From assembly GCF_000633355.1 (NCBI RefSeq), contig NZ_AYMQ01000105.1, forward strand, positions 43,550 to 107,549: a DNA stretch of 64,000 bases, read 5' to 3'. Each line of letters opens with the position of its first letter. Position 1 is the stretch's first letter. The notes beneath the pieces are model-generated. The model was given only the letters and a program-made list of their open reading frames with translations. It was not told the origin of the DNA and did no database searches. This stretch comes from Serratia sp. H1w (GTDB taxonomy: Bacteria; Pseudomonadota; Gammaproteobacteria; Enterobacterales; Enterobacteriaceae). Positions 45,250 through 54,016 of the stretch are shown here, piece by piece. The position numbers were made by a program, and so were the translations under genes.

Positions 45250-46011
45250 ATGATTCTCGATAATTTTTCATTACAGGGTAAAGTGGCGATTGTGACCGGT
45301 TGCGATACCGGGTTGGGACAGGGGATGGCGATTGGGCTGGCCCAGGCAGGCTGTGATATCGTGGGTGTCAACGTGGTCGAGCCGGAAGAAACTATCGCCA
45401 AAGTGACCGCGTTGGGTCGTCGTTTTCTGAGCCTGAAAGCCGACCTGAGCAAGCTGGAAGTGCTGCCTGAAGTGCTGGAACGTGCGGTGGCCGAATTCGG
45501 CCATATCGATATTCTAGTCAATAACGCCGGCATCATTCGCCGCCAGGATGCGCTGCAATTTAGCGAAAAAGATTGGGATGACGTGATGAACCTGAACATC
45601 AAGACGGTGTTCTTCATGTCTCAGGCGGTGGCCCGCCAGTTTATTGCCCAAGGCACCGGCGGCAAGATCATCAACATCGCCTCCATGCTGTCTTATCAAG
45701 GGGGCATCCGTGTGCCATCTTACACCGCATCGAAAAGTGCCGTGATGGGTGTCACCCGTCTGTTGGCCAACGAATGGGCCAGCCACGGTATCAACGTCAA
45801 CGCGTTGGCTCCGGGCTATATGGCAACGAACAATACTCGCCAACTGCGCGACGATCAGGCTCGCAGCGAAGAAATCCTCGAGCGTATCCCGGCTGGCCGT
45901 TGGGGCCTGCCAGAAGATCTGATGGGGCCGGCGGTATTCCTGGCTTCGCCGGCTTCGGATTACATCAATGGCTACACCATTGCGGTGGATGGCGGCTGGT
46001 TGGCTCGCTAA
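45250..46011 (+). CDS. kduD: 2-dehydro-3-deoxy-D-gluconate 5-dehydrogenase KduD
   Basis: A 253-residue SDR enzyme. The NAD loop is VTGCDTGLGQGMA, the active-site Ser and Tyr-x3-Lys lie in IINIASML and SYTASKSAVMG, and the end GYTIAVDGGWLAR is that of KduD. It reduces 2,5-diketo-3-deoxygluconate to 2-keto-3-deoxygluconate, the KdgR inducer. ATG 45250 (MILDNFSLQGK) matches the E. coli start; the open frame runs back to 45124 but without likeness. An RpiB-family gene follows after 45 bases. Confidence 0.95.
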   Translation: MILDNFSLQGKVAIVTGCDTGLGQGMAIGLAQAGCDIVGVNVVEPEETIAKVTALGRRFLSLKADLSKLEVLPEVLERAVAEFGHIDILVNNAGIIRRQDALQFSEKDWDDVMNLNIKTVFFMSQAVARQFIAQGTGGKIINIASMLSYQGGIRVPSYTASKSAVMGVTRLLANEWASHGINVNALAPGYMATNNTRQLRDDQARSEEILERIPAGRWGLPEDLMGPAVFLASPASDYINGYTIAVDGGWLAR

Positions 46012-46056
46012 CTCGATAAAGAATAACCGATTGATTTTACTTGCGGAGAGCAGAAG

Positions 46057-46701
46057 ATGAATATTGCACTGATGATGGAAAACAGCCAGGCGGGTAAAAA
46101 TGCGCTGGTTCTCGAACAACTGCAGGCGGTTGCGGCTGGCAATCATGATGCGGTGTTCAACGTGGGGATGAGCGATGAGCAGGATCACCATCTGACCTAT
46201 ATCCATCTGGGGATTATGGCCAGCATTCTGTTGAACGCGGAAGCGGTTGATTTTGTGGTCACCGGCTGCGGTACCGGACAGGGCGCCTTGATGTCACTGA
46301 ACATTCATCCTGGCGTGGTATGCGGCTACTGTATCGATCCTGCGGATGCCTTCCTGTTCGCGCAGATCAACAACGGTAATGCGCTGTCTCTGCCGTTTGC
46401 CAAAGGCTTCGGCTGGGGCGCAGAGCTGAACGTGCGCTATATCTTTGAGAAAGCCTTTACCGGGCGTAAAGGTGAAGGTTATCCGGTGGAGCGTAAGGAA
46501 CCTCAGGTGCGTAACGCCGGGATCCTCAATCAGGTTAAGCAAGCGGTGATCAAAGATAACTACCTGGATACGCTGCGTGCCATCGATCCGGAGCTGGTGA
46601 AGACCGCGGTCAGCGGCCCTCGCTTCCAAGAATGCCTGTTCTCCAACGGCAAAAAGCCGGAGATCGTGGCGTTTGTCAAAGAACTGCTGGCCCACGCCTA
46701 A
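46057..46701 (+). CDS. RpiB/LacA/LacB-family isomerase linked to KduD
   Basis: A 214-residue protein of the RpiB/LacAB sugar isomerase family with an extra C-terminal part. The conserved site is DFVVTGCGTGQGALMSLN (Cys71), followed by GNALSLPFAKGFGWGAEL. It is longer than RpiB proper (about 150). The gene follows kduD under the same KdgR box and ends in a strong terminator. KduI, which normally turns 5-keto-4-deoxyuronate into the KduD substrate, is not in the window. In streptococci an RpiB-family enzyme (DhuI) does that step, so this protein may do likewise. The function is inferred. Confidence 0.75.
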   Translation: MNIALMMENSQAGKNALVLEQLQAVAAGNHDAVFNVGMSDEQDHHLTYIHLGIMASILLNAEAVDFVVTGCGTGQGALMSLNIHPGVVCGYCIDPADAFLFAQINNGNALSLPFAKGFGWGAELNVRYIFEKAFTGRKGEGYPVERKEPQVRNAGILNQVKQAVIKDNYLDTLRAIDPELVKTAVSGPRFQECLFSNGKKPEIVAFVKELLAHA

Positions 46702-46708
46702 TGTTCTT

Positions 46709-46738
46709 CAGGTGGCCGAATATCGGCCACCTGTTTAT
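46709..46738 (+). terminator. Terminator of the kduD operon
   Basis: CAGGTGGCCGA and TCGGCCACCTG form a perfect 11-base stem with loop ATA, followed by TTTATCC, eight bases after the isomerase stop. Confidence 0.8.
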
Positions 46739-46804
46739 CCCATCCTTTGTTGTATCTCTCAGCTCAGTTAAAATGGTTTCCTCTTCCGCCGCAAAGGAAA
46801 GGTT

Positions 46805-47356
46805 ATGAAGCTGATGTTCGCCTCGGACCTGCATGGTTCGCTCTCCGCCACTGACAAAATCCTCGAATTGTTTGCCCAAAGCCAGGCCGACTGGTTGATA
46901 CTGCTGGGCGATTTGCTCAATCATGGCCCGCGTAATGCCTTGCCGGATAACTATCAGCCCGCACGGGTAGCCGAACAGTTGAATCACGTTAGTGACAAGA
47001 TCGTTGCCGTTCGCGGTAATTGCGACAGCGAAGTCGATCAGATGCTGCTCACGTTTCCCATGATGGCACCTTACCAACAGGTGCTGTTACCGAAAAGACG
47101 ATTGTTTTTAACCCACGGGCACCTTTATCATCCCAATACATTGCCGCCATTAACGGGTGGCGACGTGCTGGTCTATGGCCATACGCATCTGCCTCATGCA
47201 CAAAGGCAGGGGGAAATCTACTGCTTTAATCCAGGCTCGGTCAGCATCCCGAAAGGGGGTTTTCCTGCCAGCTATGGCATACTGGCAGATGATGTCTTGA
47301 GCGTACTCGAATTGCACAACGGCAAGGTTGTTGCAGAGATGGCGTTAACGCACTAA
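46805..47356 (+). CDS. yfcE: YfcE metallophosphodiesterase
   Basis: A 183-residue two-metal phosphoesterase with the full set of metal motifs: FASDLHG, LLGDLLNHGPR, VRGNCDSEVD, LTHGHLY and VYGHTHLPH. E. coli YfcE (184 residues) cleaves model phosphodiesters with manganese; its cell substrate is unknown. Together with yfcD this resumes the E. coli order broken after yfcG. Confidence 0.94.
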   Translation: MKLMFASDLHGSLSATDKILELFAQSQADWLILLGDLLNHGPRNALPDNYQPARVAEQLNHVSDKIVAVRGNCDSEVDQMLLTFPMMAPYQQVLLPKRRLFLTHGHLYHPNTLPPLTGGDVLVYGHTHLPHAQRQGEIYCFNPGSVSIPKGGFPASYGILADDVLSVLELHNGKVVAEMALTH

Positions 47357-47498
47357 TTTTATAGACCCGGTAGCTCGGAAATGACGGCCATGGCTGTGGC
47401 TTGGCAGAGCAGGGGAACACCATAACAATCATTGAAGCAATCTCATTGATTAACCAGTGCGCGGCATGCATCGCGCCCAAAATAGAAGGTTTTACAGG

Positions 47499-48074
47499 AT
47501 GGCGGAACAGGATCAGACTGCAGATACCGAGTGGGTTGATATCGTCAACGAGCAAAATGAAGTGATTGCTCAGTCCAGTCGTCAACAGATGCGTGCCCAA
47601 CGGCTGCGTCATCGTGCGACCTATATTGTGGTGCATGACGGCATGGGGAAAATTTTGGTGCAGCGGCGCACCGATACCAAAGATTTTTACCCGGGCTGGA
47701 TGGATGCCACCGCTGGCGGTGTGGTACAAAGCGGGGAAAACGTGTTGGACTCTGCTCGCCGTGAGGCGGAAGAGGAGCTAGGCATTGCCGGGATCCCGTT
47801 TGCCGAGCATGGCCTGTTCTACTTTGAAGAAACGGAGTGCCGTGTTTGGGGCGCGTTGTTCAGCTGCGTCGCCAATGGCCCGTTTGCTCTGCAGGAAGAA
47901 GAAGTGGCCGAAGTGAGCTGGCTGCTGCCAGAGGAGATCACCGCCCGTTGCGATGAGTTCACCCCCGACTCACTGAAGGCTTTATCTCTATGGCTGACGC
48001 GTAATAACGGCCAGGACTACGGTAAGCCGCTACCGCGTGAAAGTAGAGTTGGCCCTGGCGAGGAAGACGCCTGA
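47499..48074 (+). CDS. yfcD: YfcD Nudix hydrolase
   Basis: A 191-residue Nudix protein with the box [24 protein letters not shown] and the family start [19 protein letters not shown], which is shared with E. coli YfcD and isopentenyl diphosphate isomerase-like proteins. ATG 47499 ([12 protein letters not shown]) is chosen over 47457. It has a C-terminal tail a little longer than in E. coli (180). The substrate is unknown. Confidence 0.93.
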   Translation: MAEQDQTADTEWVDIVNEQNEVIAQSSRQQMRAQRLRHRATYIVVHDGMGKILVQRRTDTKDFYPGWMDATAGGVVQSGENVLDSARREAEEELGIAGIPFAEHGLFYFEETECRVWGALFSCVANGPFALQEEEVAEVSWLLPEEITARCDEFTPDSLKALSLWLTRNNGQDYGKPLPRESRVGPGEEDA

Positions 48075-48133
48075 TTTAGCGTTCGGCCTTGCTGCCATAG
48101 CTGCGTCCGTCTTAACAATCAATAGGTTAGATA

Positions 48134-48157
48134 GGGTCGAACATGTTCGACCCCTAC
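48134..48157. repeat. 20-base perfect palindrome with CTAC tail
   Basis: GGGTCGAACATGTTCGACCC is a perfect palindrome followed by CTAC. The layout (GGG-arm, central CATG, CCC-arm, CTAC) is that of the second repeat family at 44974 and 59489. Confidence 0.75.
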
Positions 48158-48492
48158 AAATTCAGCAACCTTGCCGCTTTATTATCAAATCAGATGGCCT
48201 TACCAACTCCCTGAAATCAGAAATGTAACCATCAATGACGTCATTCATACCTGTCTTCCTGCCCCAAATCCGCTGATCCTATCTACCTACAATTAGCTAA
48301 CCGATCTATTCAAAATTCCTATCCTTGGCGTTACAAATCAATCAAGATAAAATATCTATATTTATCATCAGGTTATGATTTGTTGTGCGGGCGGTTTTGA
48401 TAATTCACATCTTTAAATAAAAAATTCAAAACAACGTTTCTACTTTGGTCACACTTTTGCCATCCACTGAATGACGTTGGAAAATTTTCAGA

Positions 48493-48520
48493 TATAATAA
48501 TTTGAAATAGTGTTTCAGTT
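48493..48520 (+). promoter_or_regulatory. Promoter -10 and KdgR operator of togMNAB
   Basis: TATAAT (48493-48498) is followed by the KdgR-like box TTTGAAATAGTGTTTCAGTT (48501-48520), which matches the consensus in its core GAAATAGTGTTTCA. An ATGACG at 48471-48476 could be the -35. The box would overlap the transcription start. Confidence 0.75.
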
Positions 48521-48560
48521 TGTTGGTTGGTAGATGCCAGGGCATCAGGGAGAGCAAAGA

Positions 48561-48695
48561 ATGGACTTAGCCTTCAGTAGCAAGCAACCTGACAGCATAG
48601 CGACAGCGCGAACATTGGCCGCTGATGACTGGCTGAGTTTGGCCAGCGATCGTCTGAAAAGATTTATGGCTTTATCACTACGGGGAGGATGCTGA
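48561..48695 (+). CDS. Possible 44-residue leader protein before togM
   Basis: ATG 48561 has GGGAGAG six bases upstream and opens a frame starting MDLAFSSKQPDSIATARTLA and ending LKRFMALSLRGGC. It lies between the KdgR-box promoter and togM, so it would head the tog message. The composition resembles the small DUF1127-type or leader peptides, but no family is recognised. Confidence 0.35.
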   Translation: MDLAFSSKQPDSIATARTLAADDWLSLASDRLKRFMALSLRGGC

Positions 48696-48801
48696 ATCTG
48701 GGCAGACTGCCTGGCTTTTCATTTCTATTGTTTAATCTGACTTAAATTTTACTTAACTAATTTCATTTCTTTTTCTATTTAAATGGCTATGGGTAACAAC
48801 C

Positions 48802-49692
48802 ATGAATGAAAACAGAATGCTGGGGTTAGCCTATATATCACCTTATATAATAGGGTTGATCATATTTACGGCGTTCCCCTTTGTGTCATCATTCTTGCTC
48901 AGCTTTACGGAATATGACCTGATGAACCCCCCGGTGTTTAACGGGGTGGAAAACTATCGCTATATGCTGATGGAAGACCATCTTTTTTGGAAATCGATGG
49001 GCGTCACCTTTGCATATGTGTTTCTGACCATCCCGTTAAAATTGGCGTTTGCCTTGGGTATCGCTTTTGTCCTTAATTTTAAACTGCGCGGTATCGGTTT
49101 TTTCCGCACGGCTTATTACGTTCCTTCTATTCTTGGCAGCAGCGTGGCGATTGCCGTGCTGTGGCGTGCGCTATTTGCCATCGACGGGCTGCTGAACAGC
49201 TTTATCGGTGTCTTTGGCATGGATCCGATCAACTGGCTGGGCGAGCCTTCACTGGCATTAATGTCGGTAACCTTGCTGCGCGTATGGCAGTTCGGTTCCG
49301 CGATGGTGATTTTCCTGGCGGCGCTGCAGAACGTGCCTCAGTCACAATATGAAGCGGCCATGATCGATGGTGCCTCCAAGTGGCAGATGTTTATGAAGGT
49401 CACGGTACCGCTGATTACGCCGGTGATTTTCTTTAACTTTATTATGCAAACCACGCAGGCGTTCCAGGAGTTTACGGCCCCGTATGTTATTACCGGCGGC
49501 GGGCCAACCCATTACACCTACCTGTTCTCACTGTATATTTACGATACCGCCTTTAAATATTTTGATATGGGTTACGGTGCCGCCTTGGCGTGGATCCTGT
49601 TCCTGGTTGTGGCCCTGTTTGCCTCAATCGCCTTTAAATCATCGAAGTATTGGGTCTTCTACTCGGCAGACAAGGGTGGCAAAAATGGCTGA
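48802..49692 (+). CDS. togM: Oligogalacturonide ABC permease TogM
   Basis: A 296-residue MalF-type permease with six membrane segments and the EAA loop AALQNVPQSQYEAAMIDGASKWQMF. It is the first gene of togMNAB, which in Dickeya imports oligogalacturonides of up to about four units. It overlaps togN by eight bases. The KdgR box 280 bases upstream supports the role. Confidence 0.92.
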   Translation: MNENRMLGLAYISPYIIGLIIFTAFPFVSSFLLSFTEYDLMNPPVFNGVENYRYMLMEDHLFWKSMGVTFAYVFLTIPLKLAFALGIAFVLNFKLRGIGFFRTAYYVPSILGSSVAIAVLWRALFAIDGLLNSFIGVFGMDPINWLGEPSLALMSVTLLRVWQFGSAMVIFLAALQNVPQSQYEAAMIDGASKWQMFMKVTVPLITPVIFFNFIMQTTQAFQEFTAPYVITGGGPTHYTYLFSLYIYDTAFKYFDMGYGAALAWILFLVVALFASIAFKSSKYWVFYSADKGGKNG

Positions 49693-50599
49693 CATGCAAC
49701 AGAACCAATTACCCCTGTCCAATGCGCAGGAAATGGCGGAGCTTGAGGTCCAGCGCACATTGCGCAAGGAAAAAATCAGCGCCGCTATTCGTTACATAGT
49801 GCTGTTGCTGGTGGGTCTGCTGATGCTTTATCCGCTGGTGTGGATGTTCTCGGCATCGTTTAAACCTAACCAGGAGATTTTCACCACCCTGGGGCTGTGG
49901 CCAGATAATGCGACCTCGGATGGTTTCGTCAACGGCTGGAAAACCGGTACGGAATATAACTTTGGCCACTACATGCTTAATACCTTTAAGTTTGTGATCC
50001 CCAAGGTGTTATTAACCATTATCTCTTCGACCATTGTCGCCTACGGCTTTGCCCGCTTTGAGATCCCGTGGAAGAAATTCTGGTTTGCCACGCTGATCAC
50101 CACCATGTTGCTGCCAAGCACGGTGCTGTTGATCCCGCAATACATCATGTTCCGTGAAATGGGCATGTTGGACAGCTATCTGCCGCTGTATCTGCCACTG
50201 GCATTTGCGACGCAGGGGTTCTTCGTCTTTATGTTGATCCAGTTCCTGCGCGGTGTGCCACGGGATATGGAAGAGGCGGCGCAGATCGATGGTTGCAACT
50301 CGTTCCAGGTGCTGTGGTACGTGGTGGTGCCGATCCTGAAACCGGCGATTATCTCCGTCGCGCTGTTCCAGTTCATGTGGTCGATGAATGATTTTATTGG
50401 CCCGTTGATCTACGTCTACAGCGTCGATAAATATCCAATTGCGCTGGCGTTGAAAATGTCTATCGACGTGACAGAAGGTGCGCCGTGGAACGAAATCCTG
50501 GCAATGGCAAGCATCTCTATTCTGCCGTCCATCATCGTGTTCTTCCTGGCCCAACGCTACTTTGTGCAGGGCGTTACCAGCAGCGGAATTAAAGGTTAA
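49685..50599 (+). CDS. togN: Oligogalacturonide ABC permease TogN
   Basis: A 304-residue MalG-type permease. A cytoplasmic N-terminal stretch of about 35 residues comes before six membrane segments, and the EAA loop is LRGVPRDMEEAAQIDGCNSFQ. ATG 49685 lies inside togM, so translation is coupled; much longer in-frame readings from 49484 lie within togM and are rejected. Confidence 0.92.
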   Translation: MADMQQNQLPLSNAQEMAELEVQRTLRKEKISAAIRYIVLLLVGLLMLYPLVWMFSASFKPNQEIFTTLGLWPDNATSDGFVNGWKTGTEYNFGHYMLNTFKFVIPKVLLTIISSTIVAYGFARFEIPWKKFWFATLITTMLLPSTVLLIPQYIMFREMGMLDSYLPLYLPLAFATQGFFVFMLIQFLRGVPRDMEEAAQIDGCNSFQVLWYVVVPILKPAIISVALFQFMWSMNDFIGPLIYVYSVDKYPIALALKMSIDVTEGAPWNEILAMASISILPSIIVFFLAQRYFVQGVTSSGIKG

Positions 50600-50612
50600 T
50601 TGAGGATTTATC

Positions 50613-51740
50613 ATGGCTGAAGTCATTTTTAATAATCTGCAGAAAGTGTACAGCAACGGTTACAAGGCAGTGCATGGCATCAATCTGACCATTGCCGACG
50701 GCGAGTTTATGGTGATTGTCGGCCCTTCCGGCTGCGCTAAATCGACCACGCTGCGGATGCTGGCAGGGCTGGAAACCATTAGCGGTGGCGAAGTGCGCAT
50801 TGGCGATCGCGTGGTGAATAACCTGGCTCCTAAATCCCGTGGTATTGCCATGGTGTTCCAGAACTATGCGCTGTATCCGCATATGACGGTCAAAGATAAC
50901 CTGGCCTTTGGCTTGAAGCTGAGCAAGCTACCTAAAGAGCAAATTGAAGAGCAGGTCAACGAAGCCGCCAAGATCCTCGAGCTGGAAGAGTTGCTGGATC
51001 GTTTGCCACGCCAGCTCTCCGGTGGGCAGGCGCAGCGTGTGGCCGTTGGCCGTGCGATTGTGAAAAAGCCGGACGTGTTCCTGTTCGATGAACCGTTGTC
51101 CAACCTGGATGCCAAGCTGCGTGCCTCGATGCGTATTCGTATCTCCGATTTGCACAAGCAGTTGAAAAAGAGCGGCAAACCGGCGACCACCGTGTATGTC
51201 ACCCACGATCAAACCGAAGCCATGACCATGGGCGACCGTATCTGCGTGATGAAGCTGGGCCATATCATGCAGGTGGATACGCCAGACAACCTGTACCACT
51301 TCCCGAAAAACATGTTCGTGGCCGGCTTTATCGGTGCGCCAGAAATGAACATCAAGCCGAGCAAGCTGGTTGAGCAAGACGGCAAAATCGGCCTCACCGT
51401 CGGTAATTACACCCTGACGCTCAATCAGCATCAGCAGGATAAAGTCATCAGCTTTGTCGGGCAGGATGTGTTCTTCGGCGTGCGTCCAGAGTTTATATCC
51501 ATTTCGGAATCGCCGTTTGAGGGTAACCACTCCCAAGGGGAATTGGTACGTGTCGAGAATATGGGCCATGAGTTCTTTGTTTACTTGAAGGTGAATGATT
51601 TTGAACTGACCTGCCGTATTCCTTCCGATGATGTCAAACCAATCCTGAAAAATGGCCTGCATCGTCCGGTTTACTTCAGGTTCGATATGGATAAGTGCCA
51701 CATTTTTGATGCGAAAACGGAAAAGAACATTTCTCTTTAA
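50613..51740 (+). CDS. togA: Oligogalacturonide ABC ATPase TogA
   Basis: A 375-residue MalK/UgpC-type ATPase. It has Walker A GPSGCAKSTTLR, signature LSGGQAQRVAVGRA, Walker B VFLFDEPLSNLDAKLR, switch His in VYVTHDQTEAMT, and a C-terminal OB/regulatory domain of about 130 residues. It energises TogMN and could serve more than one sugar importer. It starts 13 bases after togN. Confidence 0.92.
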   Translation: MAEVIFNNLQKVYSNGYKAVHGINLTIADGEFMVIVGPSGCAKSTTLRMLAGLETISGGEVRIGDRVVNNLAPKSRGIAMVFQNYALYPHMTVKDNLAFGLKLSKLPKEQIEEQVNEAAKILELEELLDRLPRQLSGGQAQRVAVGRAIVKKPDVFLFDEPLSNLDAKLRASMRIRISDLHKQLKKSGKPATTVYVTHDQTEAMTMGDRICVMKLGHIMQVDTPDNLYHFPKNMFVAGFIGAPEMNIKPSKLVEQDGKIGLTVGNYTLTLNQHQQDKVISFVGQDVFFGVRPEFISISESPFEGNHSQGELVRVENMGHEFFVYLKVNDFELTCRIPSDDVKPILKNGLHRPVYFRFDMDKCHIFDAKTEKNISL

Positions 51741-51755
51741 CAGGGGTTGTAAACC

Positions 51756-53045
51756 ATGAAAAAAATAGTCTTACGTACTCTGGTAGCCTCATCTATGGCG
51801 ATATTTGCCCATCAGGCTTTTGCCGCTGAGCAGGTTGACTTACGTATGTCCTGGTGGGGAGGCAATGGCCGCCATCAGGTCACATTGAAAGCGATTGAGG
51901 AGTTTCAGAAGCAGAACCCGGATATCAAGGTGAAATCCGAATATACCGGTTGGGACGGCCATCTTTCACGCCTGACCACCCAGATTGCCGGGGGCACCGA
52001 GCCGGACGTGATGCAGACCAACTGGAACTGGCTGCCGATCTTTTCTAAAACGGGCACCGGGTTCTACGATTTGAACAAGGTCAGCGAGTATCTGGACCTG
52101 ACCCAGTTTGACCCGAAAGAGCTGCAAACGACCACCATCGACGGCAAGCTGAACGGCATCCCGATTTCGGTCACCTCGCGCGTTTTCTATTATAACGACG
52201 TCACCTGGAAAGATGCCGGTGTGCAATACCCGAATAACTGGGATGAGTTGCTCGCCGCGGGTAAAACCTTTAAAGAAAAATTGGGGGATAAATATTACCC
52301 GGTGGTGTTTGAGCACCAGGACACTTTCGCGCTGCTACGTTCCTACATGATCCAAAAATATAACGTCGACATTATCGATGAAGCGCAGAAAAAGTTTGCC
52401 TATAGCGAAGCACAATGGGTCGACTTCTTCCAGATGTATAAAAATATGGTCGACAGTCACGTCATGCCATCATCGAAATACTTCGCCTCGTTTGGCAAAA
52501 ACAACATGTATGAGATGAAGCCCTGGATTGCCGGGGAGTGGGGCGGAACCTATATGTGGAACTCCACCATCAACAAATATTCCGACAACCTGAAGGCACC
52601 GGCCAAGTTGGTTTTAGGCCCATATCCTATGCTGCCGGGTGCCAAGGATGCGGGGCTATTCTTCAAGCCGTCGCAGATGTTCTCGATTGGCAAAAGCAGT
52701 AAGCATCCAAAAGAAGCTGCAATGTTGATTAACTTCCTGCTCAACAGCAAGGAAGGCGTTGAGGCTCTGAAACTGGAGCGGGGCGTACCATTAAGTAAAG
52801 CGGCGGTCAGCCAATTGACCGAAAGTGGTGTGATCCAGGATAGCGATCCGGCCGTTTCAGGATTGAAACTGGCGCTGTCATTGCCGCATGCCATCAGCGC
52901 TTCACCGTATTTTGACGATCCGCAGATCGTGGTGCTGTTCCAGGATGCCATTCAGAATATCGATTACGGTAAAAAAACGGTGGCAGAAGTCGCAGCTGAC
53001 TTCCAGCGCCAGGGCGACCGTATTCTGAAACGCGCAATGCGCTAA
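51756..53045 (+). CDS. togB: Oligogalacturonide-binding protein TogB
   Basis: A 429-residue family-1 solute-binding protein with signal peptide (ASSMAIFAHQAFA) and the start VDLRMSWWGGNGRHQVTLKAIEEF typical of oligouronide binders. It captures oligogalacturonides coming through KdgM and passes them to TogMNA. It is the last gene of togMNAB, and a hairpin with a T run lies between it and kdgM. Confidence 0.92.
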   Translation: MKKIVLRTLVASSMAIFAHQAFAAEQVDLRMSWWGGNGRHQVTLKAIEEFQKQNPDIKVKSEYTGWDGHLSRLTTQIAGGTEPDVMQTNWNWLPIFSKTGTGFYDLNKVSEYLDLTQFDPKELQTTTIDGKLNGIPISVTSRVFYYNDVTWKDAGVQYPNNWDELLAAGKTFKEKLGDKYYPVVFEHQDTFALLRSYMIQKYNVDIIDEAQKKFAYSEAQWVDFFQMYKNMVDSHVMPSSKYFASFGKNNMYEMKPWIAGEWGGTYMWNSTINKYSDNLKAPAKLVLGPYPMLPGAKDAGLFFKPSQMFSIGKSSKHPKEAAMLINFLLNSKEGVEALKLERGVPLSKAAVSQLTESGVIQDSDPAVSGLKLALSLPHAISASPYFDDPQIVVLFQDAIQNIDYGKKTVAEVAADFQRQGDRILKRAMR

Positions 53046-53216
53046 GCAGCATTGTCCCCATCTTATCTTGGGTGGGGGCATATTTTATCTGTTAATCATT
53101 ATATTCATTAACGCAAACAGGGAAGCCGTAAGAAAAAATAAACTTGTATTAAATAGCAATGACGCTTTGCCCATTTTTAAATAATAAGTATTTCAAATAA
53201 CTCTATAACCCCTCTT

Positions 53217-53240
53217 GATAGCAGGGGGGCTATCTTTTTT
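53217..53240 (+). terminator. Terminator/attenuator just before kdgM
   Basis: GATAGC (53217-53222) and GCTATC (53229-53234) flank AGGGGG and are followed by six T. An alternative stem CCCCT (53209-53213) with AGGGG (53223-53227) uses the same bases and would prevent it. The T run ends 26 bases before the kdgM ATG. Confidence 0.7.
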
Positions 53241-53266
53241 ATAATTAAATGATAAGGGTAGTAATA

Positions 53267-53959
53267 ATGAAATTTAAATTATTGACTCTGGTGTTAGCCT
53301 CTGTAGCCAACTTTAGTGCAATGGCCATGTCGCTCGATCTGCGCCACGAATGGCAAGATACCGGCAAAGGCGACCATAAAGATCGCATGCTGGTTTCCCA
53401 TCGCTTCGATAACGGCCTGGGATTCTCTCTGGAAGCGAAATGGCGTCAGGATTCATCAGACTCGACGCCTGATAAACCTTTCCACGAGCATGTTAGTAAC
53501 GGAACTGAAGCCGTGGTCAGTTATCAACATAAATTTGATGCGATCACCCTGCAACCGGGATTCTCGATCGAGTCCAGCAGTAATAATAATGGCTATCGTC
53601 CTTACCTGCGTGCGCAGTATAACTTTACCAAAGACCTTTATGTGGCGGGTCGATATCGCTATGAATATAAGCGTACCACCTCAAAAGGGGCAGATTTTGA
53701 TGAGAAAACCAACCGTGGTGATTTCTGGTTAGGTTATAACTTCTATAAGGACTGGTCAGCCGAATATAACTACGTTTATAAGAGCAGCAACAAGGTTATT
53801 TTTGACGACGGCAAAACCGATTATGAACATAACGTCAAGCTGGCCTACAAATGGGATAAAAACTGGAAGCCTTATGTTGAAGTGGGGAACGTGAAGCAGG
53901 ACAGCAAAAATGATAACCGCCAGACGCGCTACCGTGTCGGTATCAACTATAGCTGGTAA
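53267..53959 (+). CDS. kdgM: Oligogalacturonate-specific outer-membrane porin KdgM/KdgN
   Basis: A 230-residue outer-membrane protein with signal peptide (LVLASVANFSAMA) and a 12-strand beta-barrel pattern. The start SLDLRHEWQDTGKGDHKDRMLVSHRF and the final strand YRVGINYSW, ending in an aromatic residue, are typical of the KdgM porin family. It lets anionic oligogalacturonides across the outer membrane. KdgM and KdgN cannot be told apart here. ATG 53267 (MKFKLLTLV) is used; 53249 is an alternative that adds six residues. Confidence 0.9.
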   Translation: MKFKLLTLVLASVANFSAMAMSLDLRHEWQDTGKGDHKDRMLVSHRFDNGLGFSLEAKWRQDSSDSTPDKPFHEHVSNGTEAVVSYQHKFDAITLQPGFSIESSSNNNGYRPYLRAQYNFTKDLYVAGRYRYEYKRTTSKGADFDEKTNRGDFWLGYNFYKDWSAEYNYVYKSSNKVIFDDGKTDYEHNVKLAYKWDKNWKPYVEVGNVKQDSKNDNRQTRYRVGINYSW

Positions 53960-54016
53960 GCAATGCTGAGATACCGGGGATGCCGTCTTGTCAGCGGGTT
54001 CCCGGTATCATCACAA

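Larger units (their letters stand above)
48075..48801. other. Long AT-rich control region before togMNAB
   Basis: The 727 bases contain a 20-base perfect palindrome, a -10-like TATAAT followed by a KdgR box, and a 44-codon frame with a good ribosome site. Most of the rest, 48240-48480, is AT-rich without a supported gene. Confidence 0.75.

Noticed and set aside
49484..50599. 371-codon version of togN starting inside togM
   Set aside because: The first 67 codons run in another frame of togM; the permease pattern begins only after ATG 49685.
50928..51701. 257-codon open frame antisense to togA
   Set aside because: togA carries all ABC motifs; the antisense frame has no recognisable domain and no ribosome site.
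53179..53198. Fifth KdgR box before kdgM
   Set aside because: The best window around ATTTCAAAT has several mismatches at fixed positions, so it is too weak to list.
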